From contig CAZKMM010000016.1 in the NCBI GenBank assembly GCA_964553915.1, positions 1 through 31,047 on the forward strand: DNA of 31,047 bases. Direction: 5' to 3'. The notes under the pieces are model-generated. The model saw nothing but the letters and a program-made list of their open reading frames with translations, did not search any database and was not told the DNA's origin. The stretch is from CAZKMM01 sp964553915 (GTDB lineage Bacteria > RBG-13-61-14 > DRUE01). This document shows, piece after piece, positions 1 through 7,923 of this stretch. Within the stretch, counting starts at the first letter, position 1, and every line of letters begins with the position of its first letter. The position numbers and the translations under genes are program-made.

Positions 1-25
1 GGGCACTGGGGATTTTGCCCGGGTT

Positions 26-1273
26 TTATTCTCTCAGTTCGTCAAGGTTTTCCACCACTTTTTCAAAGGCATCGCAGATTTGGCTGACCTTCTCCCGGCT
101 TCCCAAGAAAAGATAATGAAGGAGCCAGATGGTCTGATGATAAGCGGATTTTTCTGAAACCGGGCAGGTGCCTTTATATTTTCTATAATCTACCTTTCCC
201 CGAAACTGAGGATGCATTAGAGGAGAGCCATCTTCTGCCAGCGGGAAGATTCCGATGTTATAAATCGGCTCGTAAAAGGCGCCAAAGCACTGCACCCCTT
301 CCGCATTGAGCGCCTGGACAATTTTATCTCTGCTTATCGCGTGAACCTCTTCATCATACATCACAATGAACCCGTATCCGCTTCTTCGGGTGATGTTCGG
401 GTCATCCGGAAGGGTCTGGAAGCCAGGGAGCTGGTTAATTCTCTCCTGGAAATATTTGTAATTTTCCTGCTTGGTAGGAATTTGCTCGTTGAAGAGCCGT
501 TCCAAACCCACTTCTAAAATAGCAGATTGAAATTCAGTCATTCTCAGTGCCCATCCCAGGGTATTCCATTCCAAGCCTTCATCCGGACCTTTTCTCCCGC
601 AGTTGATCAGAAGCAGGCATTTTTCATACCATTTGAATTCATTGGTGGTGATGGCACCGCCTTCACCCGCGGTCATTACTTTGGAGGTCTGGAAGCTCCA
701 GCAATTTATATCTCCCCAGGCGCCGGCACTCTTTCCTTTGTATTCCATTCCGTGAGCGTGGGCGCAGTCTTCTACCACATAAAGGTTATGCTTTTTAGCA
801 ATCTCCATAATTTTATCCATCTCTGCGCAGTGAGAGCCGAGATGAACCGGGATGATCGCTCTGGTGTGCTCGGTGATGGCAGGCTCAATTTTTTCCGGGT
901 CTATACAAAGAGTCTCGGGCTTTACATCCACAAAGACCGGAAGGGCATCAATGAACAGAGCACAGGAAGCAGTGGCGGTAAAGGTAAGAGCCGGGACAAT
1001 TACCTCATCCATCCAGCCAATACCCAAAGCTTTAAGTGCCACCATTAAAGCAGTGGTGCCACTTGCCATTGTCAGGGCATATTTGGAATCGTGCTTTTGG
1101 GCGAATTTTTCACAGAAGCGTTTGGTGATGGGCTGAGGTGGAGGGTATCCTCCCCAGGAGGTGTTATGAAGGGCATCTAAGAGGGCTTTTTCTTCCTGCT
1201 CGTCCCAGTAAGGCCAGCGATAAATCTCGCCGGCAACTGCCCTGGGACCACCCTTAATTGCCAGTTTAGCCAT
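26..1273 (-). CDS. DegT/DnrJ/EryC1/StrS-family PLP aminotransferase
   Basis: Predicted fold-type I, PLP-dependent sugar or cyclitol aminotransferase of 415 residues, a usual length for the family. Family members transfer an amino group, usually from Glu or Gln, to a keto-sugar or keto-inositol. Visible family marks are SGTTAL near 71-76 (phosphate binding), VEDCAHAHG near 167-175 with Asp169 for the pyridine nitrogen, and SFQTSK with Lys198 as the expected Schiff-base lysine, followed by the glycine-rich GEGGAITTN. The N-terminal KGGPRAV and the SWGGYP stretch resemble the AHBA-synthase/StsC-like branch, but the substrate cannot be read from sequence. The ATG has a strong AAGGGGGG ribosome site. 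It is last in a minus-strand series after the restriction endonuclease, 25 bp away, and before insertion of the R-M module it may have directly followed the PpiD-like gene. Its transcript runs off the window. Confidence 0.9.
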   Translation of the reverse strand: MAKLAIKGGPRAVAGEIYRWPYWDEQEEKALLDALHNTSWGGYPPPQPITKRFCEKFAQKHDSKYALTMASGTTALMVALKALGIGWMDEVIVPALTFTATASCALFIDALPVFVDVKPETLCIDPEKIEPAITEHTRAIIPVHLGSHCAEMDKIMEIAKKHNLYVVEDCAHAHGMEYKGKSAGAWGDINCWSFQTSKVMTAGEGGAITTNEFKWYEKCLLLINCGRKGPDEGLEWNTLGWALRMTEFQSAILEVGLERLFNEQIPTKQENYKYFQERINQLPGFQTLPDDPNITRRSGYGFIVMYDEEVHAISRDKIVQALNAEGVQCFGAFYEPIYNIGIFPLAEDGSPLMHPQFRGKVDYRKYKGTCPVSEKSAYHQTIWLLHYLFLGSREKVSQICDAFEKVVENLDELRE

Positions 1274-1290
1274 TTAGCCCCCCTTTATGA

Positions 1291-1303
1291 TTTTTTAATT
1301 AAA
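1291..1303 (+). repeat. Left copy of 13-bp direct repeat bordering the R-M module
   Basis: TTTTTTAATTAAA, covering the stop codon of the endonuclease gene and the gap to the aminotransferase. An identical copy lies at 3355-3367. Both contain the palindrome TTAATTAA. Chance repetition of an AT-rich motif cannot be excluded. Confidence 0.5.
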
Positions 1304-2078
1304 ATTCTCCTGATAATTCACGAAGCATTTTTTCGATAAACTCTTTTAATCGTTCGGCATTTTCCAGGTTGTTAACTATTTGTTCCACATAATATTCGCT
1401 AAAAACTACAAATCCATTATTAAGAATTTCAAAATATTTTTGATAGGCATTTAAAGATTTTTTATATTTTTCTTGATTTTCTGGCTTGACACGAGAACTT
1501 TGAGAGAGTCTTTCATATTCTTCTATATTGAAAACTGCATAAGGGATATTAATTCTATTTCGTCGGGAAGCGGAGGCAGAGCGAGCTTCTTTTCTGTGGC
1601 TTAATTTGCTTACCGCAAATTCAATATTTGCAATTTTGAGGTCTATCCCTTTTTTATCTAATTCCGCATTACAAATTATTTTAAAAATTTTTTTATGTTT
1701 ATCTAATAAATAAGCGAGCATATAACAGAAATCAAGTTGGGTTAACATTGCGGTCCAGGTCCGGTACATTCTTGCTTTAAATCCAAGTTTAAACCATCCA
1801 TCATTATTTTTATCAAAATAATATTTTTTAAATTTTTTCATTTCATTCAATTTGTCTTGATTTGAGTTTAATTCTTCCCAAAAATTTTCAAACCAATTTT
1901 CAAAATCTAAGAAGGATTTTTCTTCCCAGTAATATTTAAATATTGATTCTTGGGGCAATAATAATTCTGGCAAATCTTGTTCTACCCATTTTACATTTTT
2001 TAATTTTTCACGATATTCTTGTAAGGGAATAGAGGCAAGAAAATTTCGATATTTTAATAAGTTTTCATAAGAATTCAT
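1299..2078 (-). CDS. TaqI-like type II restriction endonuclease (predicted TCGA)
   Basis: Predicted type IIP endonuclease of 259 residues, close to TaqI (about 263). From memory of TaqI, matching blocks occur in the same order: FLAS at 13-16, VEQDLP at 32-37, LGFKARMYRT at 98-107, TQLDFCY at 113-119, AELDKKGID at 138-146, IPYAV at 178-182 and NGFVVF at 221-226. The catalytic PD-(D/E)xK-type residues of TaqI (Asp137, Asp142, Lys158) have clear equivalents in Asp141, Asp146 and Lys158. Known TaqI cuts T^CGA; the same specificity here is inferred. The start codon overlaps the methyltransferase stop as TAATG, so translation is probably coupled and follows protective methylation. The gene is very AT-rich except for a short GC-rich patch at about 1561-1590 (residues 164-173). 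Confidence 0.88.
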   Translation of the reverse strand: MNSYENLLKYRNFLASIPLQEYREKLKNVKWVEQDLPELLLPQESIFKYYWEEKSFLDFENWFENFWEELNSNQDKLNEMKKFKKYYFDKNNDGWFKLGFKARMYRTWTAMLTQLDFCYMLAYLLDKHKKIFKIICNAELDKKGIDLKIANIEFAVSKLSHRKEARSASASRRNRINIPYAVFNIEEYERLSQSSRVKPENQEKYKKSLNAYQKYFEILNNGFVVFSEYYVEQIVNNLENAERLKEFIEKMLRELSGEF

Positions 2079-3355
2079 TATAAAAGTCTCCCTTTTATAA
2101 AATTGGAAGGAATTGGCAGTAATTTAAGTTGTGTTATGGTTATATGTGGTGTAATTTCTTTATATAAAGCCTTCATATATTTTTGTACCTCATCGCAATT
2201 TAGATATTCAGAAATTTTTTCAAGGTTAACATTATTATTTTTAGGAATAAGATGTAATTCTTCTCTCCAAGGATAACATTTTTTATCAATAGCTGAGATT
2301 ACCTTCCCCCCTTTAGTATGACCTACTACAATATGGGGTATGGCATAGAAGTCCCGCAATGCACTTGCATATTTTTGAGGTATATAAAAGCCAGAATAAC
2401 ATTTTTCATAATCAATCCAGCCTTTGTGCAAATTTCTTCCGGTCAAGATGGGGACCAAGCCACCTTTAGGTTTTTTTGACACCAGAGGATGTTTTTTCAC
2501 CTCGGGACTCCGAGCAGCAAAATAAATATCAAAAACTTCTCCTAAAGGGATTTTGTCTTTTTCAAATTCTTTTGTTTCTTGTGTTTCAAATCTTATAATT
2601 TCACCTTGATATTGCTCTTTTTTATAATATTTGATAAATTTATTACCATTTTTAACTTCATAAAGTTCTATCCCTCTTAAACCTTTAATAAAGATTAAAA
2701 TTACAGTGGATACATTTTTATTATTAAAAATCTTTGGTCCTAAATAATAGATTTTTATTTTACCAGAGATAGCTAAAAATTTACGAAGGAATTTGAACTC
2801 GTCCAAAATCATAAAAGTTGCAGGGATAATATAAACTAATTTGCCTTTATTTTTAAGCAAATAAATCGCCTTTTCAATAAAAGCTCCGTAAATATTATAT
2901 TTCCCATACCAGGTTTTAAAAAGATTTTTATAAATTTCTTTTTGTGGTTTTAAATAATGAATTGGATAATGACTTTTATCTCCAATGATTCCGTAAGGCG
3001 GATTGCCGATAATCAAATCATATTTATGATTTGTTTCCCAAAGTAAAAAATCTGCTAAAAGTATTTCAAATTGAGGATATAATAAGGAAGCATACTGAAA
3101 AATTTCTGGATGTGCTTCAACTCCTATAAAATAATTCTTCGGATATCTTTGATAAATAAAATTTAAGAATTCGCATAAGCCACATCCCGGCTCAAGAATT
3201 TTTAAATTCTCCCATTTTTTAATTCCAGCAAGCCTGACCATTAATTCCACTACCCAGCCAGGAGTGGAAACCGCTCCATAAGCTTTCCAAATTTCTTTCT
3301 CAAGTAATTTTTCCAGAGGTTCTTTTTTAATCAGGGATATGTTTTTGGATGTCAT
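2078..3355 (-). CDS. M.TaqI-like adenine-N6 DNA methyltransferase (predicted TCGA)
   Basis: Gamma-class N6-adenine methyltransferase of 425 residues (M.TaqI about 421). It should methylate the adenine of TCGA and protect host DNA from the neighbouring endonuclease. Motif I (SAM binding) is LEPGCG at 54-59, the acidic GVEAHP loop follows at 78-83, and motif IV NPPY is at 118-121 after ADFLLWE. Long stretches match M.TaqI in order: YPIHYLK, TWYGKYN, EGEIIRFET-like (here QGEIIRFET), FAARSPE, LTGRN and YPWREE, spanning both the catalytic and the target-recognition domain, which is the basis for predicting TCGA. No good ribosome site precedes this ATG, so the exact start is less certain. It lies 22 bp after the PpiD-like gene. 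Base composition is about 20-30% GC in many lines, unlike the flanks. Confidence 0.92.
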   Translation of the reverse strand: MTSKNISLIKKEPLEKLLEKEIWKAYGAVSTPGWVVELMVRLAGIKKWENLKILEPGCGLCEFLNFIYQRYPKNYFIGVEAHPEIFQYASLLYPQFEILLADFLLWETNHKYDLIIGNPPYGIIGDKSHYPIHYLKPQKEIYKNLFKTWYGKYNIYGAFIEKAIYLLKNKGKLVYIIPATFMILDEFKFLRKFLAISGKIKIYYLGPKIFNNKNVSTVILIFIKGLRGIELYEVKNGNKFIKYYKKEQYQGEIIRFETQETKEFEKDKIPLGEVFDIYFAARSPEVKKHPLVSKKPKGGLVPILTGRNLHKGWIDYEKCYSGFYIPQKYASALRDFYAIPHIVVGHTKGGKVISAIDKKCYPWREELHLIPKNNNVNLEKISEYLNCDEVQKYMKALYKEITPHITITQLKLLPIPSNFIKGRLL

Positions 3356-3367
3356 TTTTTAATTAAA
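3355..3367 (+). repeat. Right copy of 13-bp direct repeat bordering the R-M module
   Basis: TTTTTTAATTAAA, immediately upstream of the methyltransferase start and sharing one base with its ATG. It is identical to 1291-1303; the following bases then diverge (ATT versus TTT). Confidence 0.5.
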
Positions 3368-3377
3368 TTTTGGAGAA

Positions 3378-5324
3378 CTAGTCAAATTTTTTTAAGATTT
3401 CGGTTTTGATTTCAATTTGACCTTTCTTTAATTCTTCCAGGTATTTTTCAATTACTTCCTGCTTTTTGGCAACCAGGAGCTGGGTTTTTACCTGCTCTTT
3501 TTCCTCTTCAAATTTAGAAAGGTCCGGGGTTTTTTGGTCAATCAGTTTAAACAGATATACTTTTCCTTCCAGGTCATAAACATCGTCCGGGTAAGGGTTA
3601 TCTTTGCTCAGCCGGAAAATTACCCGGGAAATTTCCTCAGAATAGCCAATTCCGGGGATGATTTTATCTCCCCGTTTGAACAATCCGGTTTTTTTAAGCT
3701 CTGCCCCTACCTGGCGGGAAGCCCATCTCATACTCCATCCTTTTTTTACTTTCTTGAGCAGGGCTCTCATATCTTCCTTGGCTTTTCTGAGCCGAACCTC
3801 GGGGCGGAGCCTGCGAAGAATCTTGGGCATTGCTTCTTCCAGAGTGGCTTGATGCGGGTCCTGAATTCCAATTACCTCAATAATATAAAGGTCATCCAGC
3901 CCGGAAATAACCTCACTGACCTCTCCCTGATTCAGATAAAAAGCCTCTTCGGTTATATCCATACTGTCCGGGATACCTTCCAGACCAAATTCCCGTTTTT
4001 TAAACCATTCGCTTTCTTTCAGGGTGAGGTGGTATTTTTCAGCGCAGGCTTCCATTCCCAATCCCTGGCAGTCTTTTGCCACCTTCCGGGTAAATTCCAG
4101 TGCTATCTGATGAGCTTTGTTTCGGCTCAGTTCCTCTTTTACCTGGTCTTTAACCTTGTCAAAAGATTTATACTTTGCCGGCTGATATTCCTCTAATTTA
4201 ATAATGTGAAAGCCAAATCTGGTGCGAACCGGCTCGCTGATGCTTCCAACCGGAAGAGAGAAGGCGGTTTTATCAAACTCCGGGATAAGCTGACCCGGGC
4301 TCCACCATCCCAGGTCTCCACCCCTGGTAGCGGTTTGAGGGTCTTGAGAATATTTTTCTGCCAGCTGAGCAAAATCTGCTCCTGCTTGCAGTTCCTGAGC
4401 TATTTCTTCCGCCTGTTTTCGGGCTTTTTCTACCTGTTCTTTTGGAGCATCTTTACTGACCGCGATCAAAATGTGGCGCAGGTGAGCTTTTTCTGGTTCA
4501 GTCAGGTAGCGGTCTTTGGCTTTTTCATAATATTCTTTCAGCTCTTTTTCGCTCATCTTAACCTTTTTTTCAAAATCCGGGATATGGAATTTTAAATAGC
4601 GGATTTTTCTCACCTCAGGCCAGTCAAATTCCTTTTTGTGTTGCTCGTAGTATTGCTTGATTTCTTCTTCGCTCGGCTCCAGTTTGGAATACCGCTTCTC
4701 CGCATCAATAAAAAAGTAAGCCAGATTTATTTCTTCTTGTGCCTTTTGATAGTAGGTTTTTAGCTCGTCTTCGCTTACACTAACCGGTGCGGTAATTAAA
4801 GCCAGCAGGCGATTGATGAGAAGCTGGTTATAAATGTCTCTTTCAAACTGTTCCGGGGTAATGTTGTATTGGGAAAGAATTCGTTGATAGAGTTCAGGGG
4901 AAAATTTCCCGCTCTGGTCCTGGAAGAATTCAATGCCGGAAATCTGGGCATTAACCTCGCCTTTGGTTACTTTTATTCCCAGCTTTTTTGCCTCTTGCAG
5001 GAGTAATTTTTGTTCAATCATCTGGTCGAGCACTTCCTGCTTGAGAGCATCTTTATCTAAAAGCTCCTCAGGAACCTTGCCATAAAGTTGATTCATCTGC
5101 TCATACCAGAAACGAAGCGCCCGCTGATAAGATTGAAAAAAATCCCGGGCGCTGATTTCTTCCCCGTTCACCACTGCCACCGGCTCGCTGGATTCCTCAA
5201 CCGGTCTGCTCCCCAGATACCGATTGGATAAAATCCCGAATCCCCCGAAAAAGGTAATGGCGAGAAAAACATAAAGTGCCTTGGCGGTTCTGCTGGAAGC
5301 ATGTTTTCTGAACCAGCTAAGCAT
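3378..5324 (-). CDS. PpiD/SurA-like membrane-anchored peptidyl-prolyl isomerase
   Basis: Predicted periplasmic folding chaperone of 648 residues tethered to the inner membrane. Residues 14-34 form one hydrophobic N-terminal anchor after a positively charged start (WFRKHASSRTAK), as in PpiD. A SurA-N-like helical domain follows (VVNGEEISARDF near 51-62 and on to about 180). A parvulin-type rotamase domain spans about 280-378, recognised by AHLRHILI, ADFAQLAEKYSQDP, GGDLGWW and GFHIIKL. The remaining 270 residues are a charged helical C-terminal region. The start has an AAAGGAG ribosome site and lies 18 bp after a predicted transcription start. It heads a minus-strand unit continuing into the R-M genes. 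PpiD is an attractive name by architecture, but orthology to the E. coli protein is not shown. Confidence 0.88.
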   Translation of the reverse strand: MLSWFRKHASSRTAKALYVFLAITFFGGFGILSNRYLGSRPVEESSEPVAVVNGEEISARDFFQSYQRALRFWYEQMNQLYGKVPEELLDKDALKQEVLDQMIEQKLLLQEAKKLGIKVTKGEVNAQISGIEFFQDQSGKFSPELYQRILSQYNITPEQFERDIYNQLLINRLLALITAPVSVSEDELKTYYQKAQEEINLAYFFIDAEKRYSKLEPSEEEIKQYYEQHKKEFDWPEVRKIRYLKFHIPDFEKKVKMSEKELKEYYEKAKDRYLTEPEKAHLRHILIAVSKDAPKEQVEKARKQAEEIAQELQAGADFAQLAEKYSQDPQTATRGGDLGWWSPGQLIPEFDKTAFSLPVGSISEPVRTRFGFHIIKLEEYQPAKYKSFDKVKDQVKEELSRNKAHQIALEFTRKVAKDCQGLGMEACAEKYHLTLKESEWFKKREFGLEGIPDSMDITEEAFYLNQGEVSEVISGLDDLYIIEVIGIQDPHQATLEEAMPKILRRLRPEVRLRKAKEDMRALLKKVKKGWSMRWASRQVGAELKKTGLFKRGDKIIPGIGYSEEISRVIFRLSKDNPYPDDVYDLEGKVYLFKLIDQKTPDLSKFEEEKEQVKTQLLVAKKQEVIEKYLEELKKGQIEIKTEILKKFD

Positions 5325-5348
5325 TTCCTACTCCTTTAATTTTTGCTC

Positions 5349-5377
5349 ATAATAGCCAATGCTGGGCTAAAAATCAA
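5349..5377 (-). promoter_or_regulatory. Sigma70-type promoter for the PpiD-like gene
   Basis: On the minus strand, TTGATT (-35, 5377-5372) is followed by a 17-bp spacer and TATTAT (-10, 5354-5349). The start would fall near 5342, giving a short leader with an AAAGGAG site before the ATG at 5324. It lies just downstream of the terminator of the previous operon, which supports a unit boundary here. Confidence 0.7.
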
Positions 5378-5422
5378 TCAGGATTTTTGCGTCCAACCCC
5401 TTAATTTGATTTAGTGATTTGG

Positions 5423-5459
5423 AAAAAACCAGCGAAAAGTTTAAAAAGAATTTTGCTGG
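5423..5459 (-). terminator. Rho-independent terminator of the GH35-kinase operon
   Basis: Read on the minus strand, CCAGC-AAAA pairs with TTTT-c-GCTGG (one bulged C) around an AT-rich loop and is followed at once by six T residues (5428-5423). It begins 7 bp after the kinase stop codon. Position and structure are both right for the end of the 9970-to-5466 transcript. Confidence 0.72.
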
Positions 5460-5465
5460 ACAGAC

Positions 5466-6587
5466 TCAGCCCAGCTGGGGGAGATAGCTGGCAAGCATTT
5501 CTTTGGTCTGTTTAAATTCTCCAAATCTATCCAGTGTTTGAGAAAGCACCTGATACACCGCAGGGAGAAAATTAAGGTATTCTGGCTTGTTCTTGGCCTG
5601 TGCCAGAAAATAAAACCTTCCCACCACTTTGAAGGAGCGGTGGAGCAGGCAGAGGTCAAAAACCCGGCGGTAGTCAGAATACCCGAGCGGTTCATATCCC
5701 AGCTCGCGGGCTTTTTCAAAATAATAATGAATCATCTCCTCAATCAGTGGTTCGCGGAGAATCTGAGAGGTATCCCGGTCATAAAGCAGGCTGGCAAGGT
5801 CATAGGGATAAGGGGCTAAAAGGGCATCCTGAAAATCAATCACCCGGATTTTTCCTTCCCAGACCAGAAGGTTATCAATATGATAGTCCCGATGGGAGAG
5901 GATATAAGGGGCGCTTAAAAGCTCCTGAACAATGGTCTGGAAGCATTGCTCCAGCCGGGCAAGGTCTTTCTCTCTGAGTTTTTTCCCTCTTTTTTCCAGT
6001 GCCCATTCTTTAAAATGCTCCAGTTCCCAGAAAAGGAGCTTTTCATCAAACCGGACCTTAAAGCCAATAAAGTCCGAAGCCGAGCCAGAGCCTGCCTCCA
6101 GATGAATCTTTAAAAGCTCATCTATGGCAGATTTTAAAAGCTCTTTTTTCCTCTCCTCTGAGGAGCGAACCAGCTCCTGGCGGAGCAGAATATCGCCCAA
6201 ATCTTCCAGATAAATCAGCCCGGCTCCAAGATTGCTGTGATAAACCCTGGGAACCGAAATTTGATGAACGGAAAAATAACGATGAACATTTAAAAAAGGA
6301 AGCTCAGAAAGCTCTAAAGAGCTATCAACCACCTCCTCAATCCCGGCTGTGGGATTCAAATCCCGAAGCACCATCACTACCAGAGAATCTGCCGGGAAGT
6401 TCGGGCGAGAATTAAATTTAGCCCGTAAATACCCCCGATTGGAAGCTCCGCCCGGAAGGGGAATGAGCTCAAATTCAGATTCAGAAATTTTTATTCCCAG
6501 CTTTTCCAGGTCCTGGACCAGGGTCTGGTAAATTTTTTCTGGATTTCGCTCCAGCCTCTCGCAGACCGCCTCCCAGCTCACACCCAC
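5466..6587 (-). CDS. APH-fold sugar kinase, AmgK/NahK-like
   Basis: Aminoglycoside-phosphotransferase-fold kinase of 373 residues, likely phosphorylating a small sugar or amino sugar in the cytoplasm with ATP. The nucleotide-binding start is LPGGASNRGYLR near 44-55, then VMVLRD with a possible ATP lysine replaced by Arg75, as in AmgK-type proteins. The catalytic loop SHRDYHIDNLL has His232, Asp234 and Asn239, and the metal-binding DFQDA has Asp251. AmgK phosphorylates MurNAc/GlcNAc at the anomeric carbon, and NahK acts on N-acetylhexosamines; which applies here is open. The usual AmgK partner MurU is not in the window. The start is GTG with no clear ribosome site, 9 bp after the PA2779-like gene. 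It is the last gene of its operon, just before a terminator. Antibiotic resistance is unlikely. Confidence 0.75.
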   Translation of the reverse strand: MGVSWEAVCERLERNPEKIYQTLVQDLEKLGIKISESEFELIPLPGGASNRGYLRAKFNSRPNFPADSLVVMVLRDLNPTAGIEEVVDSSLELSELPFLNVHRYFSVHQISVPRVYHSNLGAGLIYLEDLGDILLRQELVRSSEERKKELLKSAIDELLKIHLEAGSGSASDFIGFKVRFDEKLLFWELEHFKEWALEKRGKKLREKDLARLEQCFQTIVQELLSAPYILSHRDYHIDNLLVWEGKIRVIDFQDALLAPYPYDLASLLYDRDTSQILREPLIEEMIHYYFEKARELGYEPLGYSDYRRVFDLCLLHRSFKVVGRFYFLAQAKNKPEYLNFLPAVYQVLSQTLDRFGEFKQTKEMLASYLPQLG

Positions 6588-6596
6588 ACTGCCAGA

Positions 6597-7049
6597 TTAT
6601 TTTTCTTTCTTTTCTTTTTTCTCTGCTTTAGGACCGACTTTGGGGATGACATCTATCACCCCAACCAGGTCAAGAATAAGAATCACCAATCCTGCCAGCA
6701 CCAGGAGGGCAATTAGCGTCTCAACAAAACCTCCTCCGGGATTAAGTTTATCTATCTGAACCGCTAACTGATGAATCTCCTTATCACTTAAAAGGGCGAG
6801 CTTTTGCTCAATTTCTGAGGGGTTTACTCCAAAGCTTTCCAGCCGGCTCTTAATCTCTTTTCTTTCCAGCACCGAGCGAATCTTTGCTAAATCTTTTTCC
6901 CGCTCCAGGCTCTTGGTTACCACCGGGTCTGAAACCACCACTGCCTGAGCCGGTCGGGGCAGGAGAGCCAGCCAGCTGAAGGTAATCAGCACCAGATAAA
7001 TCAACCAGTTAAATTCGCCTTTTTGGAGCTTTTTTACCAGATAGTTCAT
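6597..7049 (-). CDS. PA2779/DUF6627-like small membrane protein
   Basis: A 150-residue envelope protein. A signal-like segment (about 15-36, ending ARPAQA-like PRPAQA) precedes a conserved helical section with ERKEIKSRLESFGVNPSEI and LSDKEIHQLA, then GGG and a second hydrophobic helix (about 109-130), and a very basic/acidic tail of Lys-Glu repeats. This order (signal, short helical repeat that counts residues before a GG turn, C-terminal membrane helix) matches the PA2779-like family, whose function is unknown to me. Family members often sit beside a PA2778-type cysteine peptidase; the neighbour here (7063-7923) does not obviously look like one. The start has a strong AAAAGGAGGGG-type site. 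The Lys-rich tail is longer than I would expect for the family. Confidence 0.65.
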   Translation of the reverse strand: MNYLVKKLQKGEFNWLIYLVLITFSWLALLPRPAQAVVVSDPVVTKSLEREKDLAKIRSVLERKEIKSRLESFGVNPSEIEQKLALLSDKEIHQLAVQIDKLNPGGGFVETLIALLVLAGLVILILDLVGVIDVIPKVGPKAEKKEKKEK

Positions 7050-7062
7050 CTTTCCCCTCCTT

Positions 7063-7923
7063 TTAAAATTTAAGAAATTTTCCCATCCGAAGGAGCATCT
7101 TCAACCGAAGCGGAAATGGATTTATAATAATTTTATCCTGCTTTAAAAATTTAGTCAAGGATTTGAGCAGTTCCTTTCTCGGTTGTCCTGCCAGCTCCTG
7201 CAAAGCGGAACTGCAGGTGAAAATCCCGAAAAATACCGAGCCGAATTTCTCCTCAGCCAGCCGGATAATTTTATGATAGTCCTTCCTCCAGTCCTGAATT
7301 TTTTTAAGCCTCTCATCCCCCAGAGCCTCAGTGGTGGTTAAAAGGTCAAGTTGATGTCCTTTTCTGATTCTTAAAATCAGGCTGGTGAAGATGGGCAAGC
7401 CAGAAAGGTCCTCGGCTTCGGGGTCAAACACCACCAGAATAATCACTTTTTCTTCTGGCACCGCTATTTTTAAGAGGTTCAATAAGCCCTGATACTTTAG
7501 CTCCCGAAGCGGAATGCGGGGATATAGTAAAATCTTTCCTTCCAATACCAGCTCCCGAAATGATTGATAATACTCCAGAAGTTGAGCCACATAATCTAAA
7601 GATAAATTAAGCCCGCTTTCCGCCCGGCTCACCAGCTCCCGGAGCGCCCCCCGCTCAAGCGCAATAATTAGATTAGCTCCCAGCTCTTTTGCCAGGTGGT
7701 TTAAGTCCTGGGGAGAAATTTCTTCCAGCTCCCGGGTGATTATTCCCCGCTTTGAATCCAGAGCCTTTATAACTTTTCCCTGCTCGTGGACAATCAAAAG
7801 CCTTGAGCCTGGCTTTGTTTCCCTCTTTTTTTCTGTGCGGAAAAAACTGCCCGTAAGCAGAGAAAAAAGATTCACCCATTGCCGGGCATCAATATCAATC
7901 ACCTGGATGTTCTCATCCAGCAT
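7063..7923 (-). CDS. Conserved-looking hypothetical protein, function unknown
   Basis: A 286-residue soluble-looking protein that I do not recognise. No signal peptide or membrane helix is evident. Residues 41-50 (GSRLLIVHEQ), 84-90 (ANLIIAL) and 159-168 (EKVIILVVFD) look like buried strands of an alpha/beta domain, and the last 60 residues are helical and basic, ending KMLLRMGKFLKF. No catalytic signature stands out; two cysteines flank SS-type residues in FTCSSAL near 237-243. It overlaps the end of the GH35-like gene by 11 bp and precedes the PA2779-like gene by 13 bp, so it is co-translated with both and probably shares their pathway. Confidence 0.6.
   Translation of the reverse strand: MLDENIQVIDIDARQWVNLFSLLTGSFFRTEKKRETKPGSRLLIVHEQGKVIKALDSKRGIITRELEEISPQDLNHLAKELGANLIIALERGALRELVSRAESGLNLSLDYVAQLLEYYQSFRELVLEGKILLYPRIPLRELKYQGLLNLLKIAVPEEKVIILVVFDPEAEDLSGLPIFTSLILRIRKGHQLDLLTTTEALGDERLKKIQDWRKDYHKIIRLAEEKFGSVFFGIFTCSSALQELAGQPRKELLKSLTKFLKQDKIIINPFPLRLKMLLRMGKFLKF

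Larger units (their letters stand above)
1291..3367. other. Two-gene type II R-M cassette, AT-rich, with flanking direct repeats
   Basis: The methyltransferase and endonuclease form a compact unit inserted between two ordinary chromosomal genes on the same strand. The module is much richer in A+T than both neighbours. The 13-bp sequence TTTTTTAATTAAA occurs at both edges, at 1291-1303 and 3355-3367, exactly in the two junctions and in the same orientation. This arrangement suggests a mobile cassette or a recombination footprint, but no integrase or transposase is present and the repeat is low-complexity, so the mobility call is inference. Confidence 0.5.

Noticed and set aside
527..1048. Plus-strand open frame of 173 codons
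   Set aside because: Antisense to the aminotransferase, with no ribosome site and no recognisable domain.
5466..6587. Antibiotic resistance kinase
   Set aside because: The fold is APH-like, but the GGASNR start and MVLRD segment match sugar-kinase relatives and the operon context is carbohydrate-related.
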